A stretch of DNA of 64,000 nt from Notospermus geniculatus (Eukaryota > Nemertea > Pilidiophora > Heteronemertea > Lineidae). Shown here piece after piece: positions 25,601 to 37,600 of this stretch. Numbering within the stretch: position 1 is the stretch's first letter; each line of letters starts with the position of its first letter. The notes below the pieces were generated by a model, which was given only the letters and a program-made list of their open reading frames with translations, did not search any database and was not told the origin of the DNA. The stretch covers positions 418,511-482,510 of the forward strand of contig NMRB01000148.1 of the NCBI GenBank assembly GCA_002633025.1, in the 5' to 3' direction. The position numbers and the translations under genes were made by a program.

Positions 25601-28600
25601 AAGTTCTTTGCGAACTATTTCTTTTATAAATTTGGTCTGGAGGTATGTCGACTTTGGGTACAGGGCTGGAATTTAGTGATTTCTGTAATACAACATCGTA
25701 GTGTTCCTTCAACTACAATCACCTCTGGTATTCCAAAGAATGCTTCATTGGGGATCGTGTTGGTGCAGTGGCAAGGGGTTTGCCTCATAACCGATAGGCC
25801 ATGGGTGTGATTCCCAGTGGAGTTGCCACTTTGTACTCTCAGCTAGTCTGAAGGAATTTAGTGGGTTCTGAATGAGCTGCTCCTTGAGTTCCCAGAAACA
25901 TTTCTGGAGAGACTGAGGTATACGTAAAGTTAGCCAATCAGGCTTAAGGCCTATATCCACTACAGCGGATACCACCTTGGCTTGCGGTGCTGAGTGATTT
26001 TCACAGGCATTGAGATAATCAATGGCCATGTATGGTTAAACCATCGAAGGATTATCCAAATCCCTGTGAAAACTGCACTGCTTGCCGCAAACCAGGGCGG
26101 AATTCGCTATAGAGGAAATGGGGCTTTAGTGGATATCAGACTAAATCTTTACCTTTAACATTACCTTTCATGCTCCTCAGTTTGATCAAAGATATGCTCT
26201 TATATCACCAATACTTTTGAATTTCAGATCAACTGTATCATGATCGCCGTCACTATCGTCATTCGAGGCGACTCCTATGCCGTGATGTATGCACTTCTAC
26301 TCGGGATTCTCTTGGTCTGCTCACGGCGAGCCTGCGCCCGGTTTTGGCCCGTACTCATCACCATACTTGTCATAGTTCTGATCTTACAGTATGCGTCATC
26401 TTTAGGCATGCCACCTGGAGTCTGTCTAGGTAATTATCAACGTACAGCTTGGCCTTGGTCACTCGCGCTCTGACATCAGCTGCTCTTGCTGCATACATGT
26501 TCTGCAATCTTAACAGTGGATTCTTGCGATTTCTAACATGAATTTGGTTAACACCTGAGTAGACGTCAATAGATATTGAAGCTAAAATTCATCTGATACA
26601 AGTCCTGGATAGAGGTTCTTCACGTGACGTCACATTTCCATGATGTCACGATGCTGCCATATTGGCTGTCAGGCATGAACGTCATGGCATGAACACATCA
26701 TCAACGCACAGATCGTGACATCAAAGTGTCATGACGTGACAGTTTTGACGTCGTCACCAGCCATTTGATGGTCAGTATGGCCAGTTCTTTGCAGTCACAT
26801 GACCGTTGTCACATCAGTGAAGAATTTCTATAGGTGTAGGTTACATTGTATTCTCATTGATGTCATGACATTTTGGCAAAACGTACTCTTCATTTTCTCC
26901 GACAGAATACCCATGGAGGAATGCAATTCATTCTATACTTGAACAGTGGCTCAAGCTGCCAGACTACATCCACCCACCCAATGCAAAGATCATGTTAGGT
27001 AAGTTTTTGGTGCAGTGATATCAGAGGTGGAGTCCACGATCTATTTGCAATTTCACAAGAAGAGGTTACTGATGGGCCTTGATCCATCCTCATCCTTGAC
27101 TCAGCTCCTCTCTGTCCAGTCATTGCATGACTGTGGTGTCTTAAATCATTGTGGAGTTTGAGATAAGTTTCTGGCTCTGAAATGATTCTTTAATCAATCT
27201 ACATCTTGATTGATTTTCATTTCCAGCTGATTTCTTCACCTTCCTATTTGCCTGCCTACAATGGCGTGTTTTCAAGATCGAGCGGTCAGCATTACGTGAT
27301 ATTTACGGCGGCGGCGACAACACAGCTCTGACTGGTGACATCGATGTTAATGAACCCAATCCTACCCAGGATTTCATTTCACAAAAAATGCAAGTACTCT
27401 GGGATTTTCCTCACATTTAAATCGATATGATCCAATCGCTCAGTCAACTGCAAAGATGCCTTTTTCACGGTCGATTCATTTTGCATGCAGTAAAAAAGAA
27501 GGCAATCAAGGGCATGGACAAGGCCTCGACAAGGCCTCTCACACTCCTCACTTGAGAAATCTGACACGTCACACAACAGTGCACGTATTGAGGAGACTGT
27601 TGAAATTCAACTAGCTACATGGACCATATATCAGTAAAAGTTACGGTAGCTAAAGTTCTTGTCATGGAAATCCTGATTTCACGATTTTAAGTTTCTCATT
27701 TCAGGTCACTGTTGGACTACAGCAAGTCATTCGTTTTCCTTCACATGTTCTGGCTGACGCTTCTCGCCATCTTCATCACCGCGATACAGCGTGTCAGCCT
27801 CTTCTGCCTCGGTTACATGATCGGTTGCTTCGCCATCCTGTGGTTTGGACAGAACCTCCTGCTGCGACCTAGGACGAAACTACTCAGGGTGTAAGTTATC
27901 GAGAAGCTAAGATAATGAGCTGATTTGCAGTTTGATGATTGTAAGGCTCAGCTTTTGACTGCTCAGCCTCAAGGTGTAGGCTGTGCATGTTCAGCGGCGC
28001 TCCTGAAGGCCTCCATACACATGTGCACAGCATGTCCATTTCAGCTGCATGAAGCAAATCCTTTGTTATTTTCCCCCGCTGTGCCTACATACAAAGGGCG
28101 TGTCTGAAAATCACTCCACAATCTGGTCAAGTCTGTGGAGGCCTTTATCTTTGCCGACAAACAAAGTTTAGGCTCTTTTTGTGACATCACTTGTCAGTGT
28201 AAAGCTAGGAATCTACTGCTGATTTTCTGCGTTGCGACTTGCTTTGCAACCTGCTACCTGCGATCGAATATGACCACAAGGAACTGATACCGGTCGCCGA
28301 CTGAAATTGACTGCATCTTCGCCATTGGTGGAAATCACGTGGTCTAGCGAGTCCAATAGGGCGATCGAGTGCCCAGTTGCAAAGCAAGTCGCAACACAAA
28401 ATCAGCTTGAAAATCAATGGTGGCTTCCTAGCTTTAGTGTTCTCACTTGTCAGTCTAAGTGTTCTCACTTGTCAGTCTAAGTGTTCTCACTTGTCAGTCT
28501 AAGTTCTTGCCATGAACCATTCTTTCTCTCTTTCAGTTGGGGCATCCTCCTTGCTTACAACTACATTGTGATTCTATGCAGGACTTTCCTACAAGTAAGT

Positions 28601-31600
28601 ACACAGTCTCCTACAAGAGTCAGACACCATAATGAACACCACCAATGCATCGGGCAATAGTGATGTACCAAGGGTGCCATATTGTCTGTATTTTTTGGGG
28701 GGCGAATGTTTGTCCTAATGGTGCAGTGGATCTCCAAAAAGGTAATGAACGTCCCCACAGGTAGCGAAGGGGTTAACTCAGTCATATTCTCTTCTCCAGG
28801 TCATTGCTTGTGTCTACTACAATGACCTCCACACCAAGTACTGTCCAGTCACACAGTTACTGACCCTGGTTTGTCAGTCTGGGGCAAACCAAGTCTCAGT
28901 TGACAGTAAGTCTACCTTTGTTTCACATTTTGCTGTTGTTTGGAGTTAGTTGTAGAACCTGGTGACCAGGGTTTTCAGCTTTGGCCTTTTGACACGTCAA
29001 TTGTCTTGAAAAACTAGTGTGGGGTGACGCAGCTGAGAGTGACTTAGTAGGGCAATGTCATTACCGTACATGTTTGTAATATGCATTACTTTTCACAGGT
29101 TCTGAAGAAGCCAAGTGTGAAGACCCCGATGGTGGTGGCCTAGGATGGGATGTTGTCTGCCTGGTGTTCATCTTGATCCAACGCCGAGCGTACTGCACGC
29201 ATTACTTCAGACATGTTGTTATAGAGTTAGAAGTCCAGAATAAGCTGGCTTCAAGGTATCCAGAATTAAAATAGAATTTTACTAAATACTAACTTAAGGC
29301 GTCACTCCACGTGAGAGTTTTCTTGCACAAGTTGGCTCTCTATGGGCAACACAGCCATAGAAAACTATGGGTAGTCAAAACTATGACTACCCATAGCTTT
29401 CTACAGCTATGTCGCCCATAGAGAGCCAATTTGTGCAAAAAAACTGAGTTTAAGTCCAGGTGACAGGTGATAAGAGAACTTCTCTTGCAGAGGTGCGCAG
29501 TTGATCAACAGTCGAATAGTGAAGGAGGTGCAAGACTACCACCGGAAGGAATCGGAACATTTGGCAAAGATCAAGAGAAAGATGGACATCTTGAAGAAAA
29601 AGCAGGAAGAGTCACAGGAGAAAGAGCTGTTTACATCCAAAGATCACTATCAAAGTAAGCTTGGTCGATTTTCTCTAAGTCCATTGAAGCTTGTGCTGCA
29701 GCTCATTGGACGTTACTTTTGACTGGCAGTCCACCATGCTGACTTTGACATCAAAGTGTGCCATATGTAGATCAAGTCATGAAGTCATTCACACTACACT
29801 TGTGCTAATGACGAAGTGCACCACGTGGGTCATTGATGTAATTTGACATCAATTTGACCATCAAAATGACAGGTTTTTTGTGATGACGCCATCTGCACAA
29901 GATGTATAGAAGATGTTGGGGACCACACCGTAGACTATGAGTCGTATTTTAGAACGTTCCTTAACGTTAAGGTCGACCTTAAGTCTATTTTAAAACCATC
30001 GAGAACAATAGATTTAAGGTGGACCTTAATGTTAACGAACATTCTAAAATACGGCCCTATAACTGTTCGATCAAAATCAAATAAAACCATATTCTGGTAG
30101 ATTGGAACTATCCTTTGGGTACTTGCTCATCCTTACTTGTCCTACATGTAGATCAAATGGCACAGAATTCTGTTAAATTGCCACCCTAAAGTGGTTATCT
30201 TCCCTTTTAGTCATCCGATCTGGTGACTACTCGTTATTCGAAGACATTGACGAAGATGACACCTTCTGGGATGAGGAAGAAGAAGAGAAGCCTAAGGACA
30301 AGAAAGCTGGACCTCTACAGGCAAGTATCTGAACCAAGAGGGGTGAGCTTTTAGGGTTCGGGGCCGGGGCTACAAGATGTAGGTGAACTGACGAGGGGGT
30401 GGGGCAGTTGCAGCAGGTGTAGTCTGCTCTAGCTGATTGACGATGCCCCATCCTTGATGTTTTCCAAATCTTATCATTGTACCAGGTTTTCAAGTGTTTC
30501 ACTGGGGTTGCGACGGGACTGCAGGGGCCTAAAATAGGTTTGAGACCAGGTGTGATTTCGCAGGTAAAAGGGATGATAGTCATTAAAGGATGGTGTCTTC
30601 AAATATTGAATATTTGTTATGCAGAGTATCGATAATACAGAATTACCTCCACCACTCAAGGCAAGTATTAAAAGGCAGGGAAAGGGACAGGGACAGGGTG
30701 TGGGTTTTCTGACGTCACCATCCACACATCCAGGTTTTTCGTGCATGAGGGACACATCCCCAGAGATATCATAGAATATTCTCAGGGGCCAGCTCTAAGG
30801 AGGTCGTTCCTTTCTGCGCTGGTTCTGCTTGTCATGGGATACATCCTGGACAAGCGCTGATTGCAGGCCTGGTCAAGTGGGTATTCCTAACATAAGAGTA
30901 ACAGCACTATAATGTGTCCACTGCCGCAGTTTCTGCTGTTTTGCGGCGAGCGGTGCATTTCTCACAGGTAATGGGATAAACGTAGCAAATATTTTGCTGA
31001 CGTATCGAAGAACAATCCTAACCCTGTGAAAATCTCACGGCTGTCTGCAGAATGCTATGGAAAGTGCTTGACCTTTTCGGGCCTGGGGCCATATTTATGA
31101 AGCCTTCGCAACTTTGCGTTCACGCAAATCTGTTGTAAGGCAGTCAGTGAACAATAGGGCATGTGCAGGCAAACAATAGATTTGCGTTCACGTAAAGTTG
31201 CGAAGGCTTCATAAATATGTCCCCTGGTTACTGGAGTTGGATTTGATCACGCTATCAAGGCTGAGTAAACGCATGGGCAATGGTAACTTCTAACCTCATG
31301 GTAGCAGCTGACATTGAAGAGGAATCATCTGATTCTCCATCTGTTGCAATCGGGATAACATAATAATGGGGAACTCGCTCACTGACAGGTCGGCGCTGCG
31401 AGCGCTTGTACCGAAACGACGTCATTGACGTCATTTTAGGTGTCATTGACGTCATGTTAGGTGCTGACGTTGCGTAAACACAGCTTTGCGCACCCATCTG
31501 CAGCCGAATCTACTAATTTTCATTTCATTACAGGGTTAATAGCCCCCTCTTTTCATGACAGAGTTCTTTAACTGAACTGAATTTTTTCCAAAGTTTACAC

Positions 31601-34600
31601 TTCAAAGAAAAAAATTAAATGAAGCACAATTTCGTTTCTGGTCAAATCATATAGATTTTGGTTTACTCTGTTGACACTTTTTGAACACATGTTTTTTTTT
31701 ACATTTTACACACAATATTTTGGGACACATTTTCTTATATTTTCAAACATCTTTAACGCCTTGGCCTACCTTTGGGATCTGACAATTAATTACGTAGGTC
31801 CGAGGCATCCAGCTTCACTTCTTGTAGGATGGCCCTTACCAAGATTATCAGTGGTTTTGACATACCAAAGGTCATTTATGCCAATAACCTGGGGTAATGT
31901 CTGTCATAATAATAATGACGATATGAATGAAGCCTTTACAAATGTATACAGAGCTTTCACTGTAATATGGTCTCAAATCACTTCACATTATTATACCCCC
32001 GCCAACGAGTTGGTGGGGGTATACTGTTTTCAACTCGTCCGTGTGTGCGTGTGTTCGTGCGTTCGTTCGTTCGTTCGTTCGTGTGTGCGTTCGCCTTTCG
32101 GTTTCCGCTCATTTAAGGGAGAACGACTGCAGGGATTGCTTTCGTTTCGACGTGGTACATTCATATTGACCATAGGAAGGTTCCTTTCGAAAATCGAACT
32201 CGTAGCGCATCCAATATGGCCGCCATGGCTGCCGTCGTGATTTCGGTTTCCGCTCGTTTAAGGGTGAACGACTGCAGGGATTGCTTTCGTTTCGACGTGG
32301 TACATTCATATTGACCATAGGAAGGTTCCTTTCGAAAATCGGACTCGTAGCGCATACAATATGGCCGCCATGGCTGCCGTCTTAATTTAGGTTTCCGCTC
32401 GTTTAAGGGAGAACGACTGCAGGGATTGCTTTCGTTTCAACGTGGTACATTCCTATTGACCATAGGAAGGTTCCTTTCGAAAATCGGACTCGTAGCGCAT
32501 CCAATATGGCCGCCATGGCTGCCGTCTTGATTTCGGTTTCCGCTCATTTAAGGGAGAACGACTGCAGGGATTGCTTTCGTTTTAACGTGGTAGATTCCTA
32601 TTGACCATAGGAAGGTTCCTTTCGAAAATCGGACTCGTAGCGCATCCAATATGGCCGCCATGGCTGCCGTCTTGATTTCGGTTTCCGCTCATTTAAGGGA
32701 GAACGACTGCAGGGATTGCTTTCGTTTTAACGTGGTAGATTCCTATTGACCATAGGAAGGTTCCTTTCGAAAATCGGACTCGTAGCGCATCCAATATGGC
32801 CGCCATGGCTGCCGTCTTGATTTCGGTTTCCGCTCATTTAAGGGAGAACGACTGCAGGGATTGCTTTCGTTTTAACGTGGTAGATTCCTATTGACCATAG
32901 GAAGGTTCCTTTCGAAAATCGGACTCGTAGCGCATCCAATATGGCCGCCATGGCTGCCGTCTTGATTTCGGTTTCCGCTCATTTAAGGGAGAACGACTGC
33001 AGGGATTGCTTTCGTTTTAACGTGGTAGATTCCTATTGACCATAGGAAGGTTCCTTTCGAAAATCGGACTCGTAGCGCATCCAATATGGCCGCCATGGCT
33101 GCCGTCTTGATTTCGGTTTCCGCTCATTTAAGGGAGAACGACTGCAGGGATTGCTTGCGTTTCAACGTGGTAGATTCCTATTGACCATAGGAAGGTTCCT
33201 TTAGAAAATCGGACTCGTAGCGCATCCAATATGGCCGCCATGGCTGCCGTCTTGATTTCGGTTTCCGCTCATTGGGAGAACGACTGCAGGGATTGCTTGC
33301 GTTTCAACGTGGTAGATTCCTATTGACCATAGGAAGGTTCCTTTAGAAAATCGGACTCGTAGCGCATCCAATATGGCCGCCATGGCTGCCGTCTTGATTT
33401 CGGTTTCCGCTCATTTAAGGGAGAACGACTGCAAGGGTTGTTAGGGTTAGGGTTATCAACTGCTGATGGAGTACAACACTCCAAATGACAGATATTCTTG
33501 GTCAAAAATAGGAAAAATAGTAGCCTGGCAGTGGCTGTATAAAAGGAGCCAACAGAATTTTATTTTACCCACTGGTGAAATTGGACCCCTGTATTTTTGC
33601 AAGGAACCTTTGTGTTACTAAAAACCACTCCCTGTGCTCATTCGCCCTTAAATGACCTTTTCCCAAAAAATCTCCTGCCCATTTCTTTATCACCTGCCCT
33701 CAATAACAAGATTTCACCTTAGCCACGAGGACCGTTATGGCGCCACAGCGGGGGTATAATTAGTGATTGCTCGCAATCACTGTATGTCTAGTTACCACAG
33801 GGAAACTAGTGGTTATCATGTCCGCTTAGCAAGCGGCAGGTCCCAAGTTCGAATCCTGGGTCATATGGGATTAATCATCCTTGGCTCTTCACTCCATCAC
33901 ATGGGACAGTAAGCCGTGGTGCCTTGCGTCTTTGCAAGGGCAAGTAAAAGACCACATCCTAGTGATAATAATGAGTAGCTTGAGATGGCCTCTTCCATAC
34001 TTATCAGGACCAATAATGTTATGGCTTCAGCCCTAATGGAAAAATCAAGTACAAAATCAAATAGAATACACCTCAAATACCTTTATGGCCCACGCCTCAC
34101 TTCTGGGGAGCTCAAGGAGCACTCAGGTGATCCACAAACATCAACAAACAAACTTTTTTTCACGACTCATTCTACCCCTCTCTGCTGTAGATGATGTTGC
34201 ATCCACCAGCTTTGCTGCAATCCAAGAAAAAAGATAGTTTGTCACAAATTTGAATTTGCTACGAAAGTGAATGCTGTGAAAGTTTGCAATCAGGGATGAA
34301 TTCAGCACAGCTAAGAATGAAAGGCTTAGCATGCTTATAGTTTGTGAAATGCATTCATACTGAAATTGCACCCATAACCTCAGAGGTGACTGGTGTTAGT
34401 GTTACCACTGCACCATTCTAACCATGACAGTGGTAATAGTGTCAGCAGTTTATGAGTTTAATACTTACTGCATGTTTTATGACAGTTCACCTCTCGGAAC
34501 ACGTTCCAGAACCGGCCAAATTACTTGTCACTGACTGAGCAGTGGGGGAGTTGAGAAAATTGGCTGAACTGGGACTTTATTCCAAGTGGTGAACTCAGAA

Positions 34601-37600
34601 ACCTGCCAGAGTGGCATGTGAGAGCTTGAATGATGCTACCACTACATTCTGTTTCAGAATTACTTGTCGCGATAGGCAAAGCTTTACCAGCACCGGTAGT
34701 CACTTTCTGTAACTAGGCAACGCATAACTATATCTCACACCTCAAGTAAATTTCCGAGGATGTCATTGGCCAAATCCCGTCACATGACCTCCGAGAATTT
34801 CGATACGTCCCCCTCTGAAGTCACCAAACGTGGGACATATCGCGATATGTCCCACGGCTGGGAAAAATGTATTCTTATAGTCACAAACCCTTTCTCTGGA
34901 CCATCCCTATAATGGACTTTCGGTGTGAGATAAAAAATGTTGCCCTCAATGTCGGGAGACATAGTGAATGTCCCCCCGCTGGGACGATATGTCTCCCTCG
35001 GCTTTGCCTCAGGGGACATATCGTCCCAGCGGGGGGACATTCGCTATGTCTCCTGACATTGAGGGCAACATTTTTATACTGTCCTGAATGTGGCAAAAAG
35101 ATCAGCCGCTACAAAGGAGAGAGGCTGACCAGTTCCCACTGCTCCCTTCCATGAGATGGACTTTATTGGCATCCTCAGAGCTGGGCCTACCGGAGGCAAT
35201 TTGTTCTGGATGAATCATGGCTTTTGTAACAGCATGAGCTCAGTTTGGCATTCAGCATCACCAACCCATTCAACTCTGACCATAATCTTTTTGAGAATCT
35301 CTGGGAATACTTCCATGTTCACGAATTCATACTTTTCGTTGATACCTGGTAGTCATCTCTCCACTTGAGAGATTCCTTACCAGATTTGGCTCTCTACGGG
35401 CAACACAGCCATAGAAAACTATGGGCAGTCATCTGTATCATTAGTCTTGGGGGAAGTCGTAAGGAAGCCAAGAATGGTGACTTGCCCATAGAGAGGCAAC
35501 TTACATGAGAAAACACTCACTTGGAGCTGCCCCTTGATCCGGATAAGTCCCTGTTCTTCCATCTCACCTGAAGTCTTATCATGAGGGACAGAACGTCTAC
35601 AGAGTTGAAATCTTTACCGCTACCTTTTGGCTTCCTGTCTGTAGGCCTACCCCTCTTCTCTGCATCAGATTGGCTTTTCCAAGACCTCTGCTTATGTTTT
35701 GTAGGTAACCTCAGGTAATCATAGTTACCCATTCAACGAGACCATCGACAACGCCGAGTGGGTTGGATTAGAAAAGAGAGAAAATATTGCCTTGTACACT
35801 GTGGTGAGTATTCTTTCAACTGAAGTCATCGCAATTATATTCTTGCTGAGTTCATCTGCCCCATGTTGGAGCGGACAGTATCTTCTCTGTTTTGTCTAAA
35901 AGCGTTGGAAATGAATTTGAAAGAATTTGAAGAAATATTCTTTAGATGGTTCAGAGGAAAACATTTTCTTCAAATATTTTTCAATCAATACCATAGAATG
36001 TTAGAAAACTTTGGCAGAAGATGTCGTCTGCTGGATTCCAGAGGCAGACGAGTTAAAACATTCACTGAGTTTCTTTCAAAATCAGCAGCACTCCAATGGT
36101 AAAGGCACAAGTGATAAGTGGACAGGACTCCAAGTATAGTGCACTTGGTAGTCCAAGTAATAGCTGAAATCTGTAACTAACCAAACCTTTTGTCTCCAGG
36201 GTCTTGTATGCCTCATCCTCGCCCTTGGATTCGAAGCAGTGGTCAAGATTCATCAGAAGCAGGTCTCGTACAACCCTGAGATCCCTCGTCCGAAACCTGG
36301 CATCATCTTCCCTGATACACGCCGAGAGGATGCAGACAAGGGCATCATCCCATGCCTCAAGTTCTTTGCGAACTATTTCTTTTATAAATTTGGTCTGGAG
36401 GTATGTCGTCTTGGGGTACAGGCCAGAATTTAGAGATTTCCACACAAGATAACATCATAGTATTCCTTCAACTACAATCACCTCTGGTATTCCAAAGAAT
36501 GCTTCATTGAGGAGCATATTGGTGCAGTGGCAAGGGCATTTGTCTCATAACTGGTAGGCCATAGGTGTGATTCCCAGTGGAGTCACCACTTTGTACTCTC
36601 AGCTGGTCTGAAAGAATCTAGTGAGTTCTGAATGAGCTGCTCCTTGAGTTCCCAGAAACGTTTCTGGAGAGATTGAGGTATACGTAAAGTCAGCCAATCA
36701 GGCTTAAGGCCTATATCCACTACAGCGGATACCACCTTGGCTTGCGGTGCTGAGTGATTTTCACAGGCATTGAGATAATCAATGGCCATGTATGGTTACA
36801 CCGTCAAAGGATTATCCAAAACTCTGTGAAAACTGCACTGCTTGCCGCAAACCAGGGCGGAATTCGTTATAGAGGAAATGGGGCTTTATTGTAGTGGATA
36901 TCAGACTAAATCTTTAGCTTTAACATTACCTTTCATTCTTCTCAGTTTGCTCAAAGATACATGTATACTCCAATATCACCAACACTTTTCAATTTCAGAT
37001 CAACTGTATCATGATCGCCGTCACCATTGTCATTCGAGGCGACTCCTATGCCGTGATGTATGCACTTCTACTCGGGATTCTCTTGGTCTGCTCTCGACGA
37101 GCCTGTGCCCGTTTTTGGCCCGTACTCATCACCATACTTGTCATAGTTCTGATCTTACAGTATGCATCATCTTTAGGCATGCCACCTGGAGTCTGTCTAG
37201 GTAATTATCAATGTACAGCTTGGCCTTGGTCACTCACCCTGTGACATCAGCTGCTCTTGCAGCATACATGTTCTGCAATCGTAACAGTGGATTCTTGCGA
37301 TTTCTAACATGAATTTGGTTAACACCTGAGTAGACGTCAATAGATAGGCAAGCTAAAATTCATCTGATACATGCCCTAGATAGAGGTTCTTCACATGACG
37401 TCACATTTCCATGATGTCACGATGCCACCATATTGGCTGTCAAAATGTCAAGCAATGTCATAACATGAACGCAGCATCAACACACAGATCGTGATGTCAA
37501 AATGTCATGACAGTTCTGACGTCGCCGCCGGCCATTCGATGGCCAACGTGGTCAATTCTTTGTAGTCATGTGACCATTGTGACCTCAGTGAAGAACGTCT

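Larger units (their letters stand above)
22290..31479 (+). repeat. Tandem intragenic duplication, copy 1 (12 Piezo exons)
   Basis: The left edge is near the string ACACAGCTTTGCGCACCC at about 22287. The same string reappears at about 31482, where copy 2 begins. Exons and most introns align in order and orientation with 31480-42140. Copy 1 ends abruptly inside a terminal-inverted-repeat element (GACGTTGCGT at 31479) that is complete only in copy 2. The twelve exons sum to 1575 nt (525 codons). Confidence 0.95.

Noticed and set aside
33440-33457. TTAGGG repeats suggesting an interstitial telomere
   Set aside because: Only two to three units are present, at the broken end of the satellite array; this is too short to be meaningful.
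32109-33505. Repeated - strand open frames in the ~144-bp array
   Set aside because: They are reading frames of a non-coding tandem repeat with no start context or domain.
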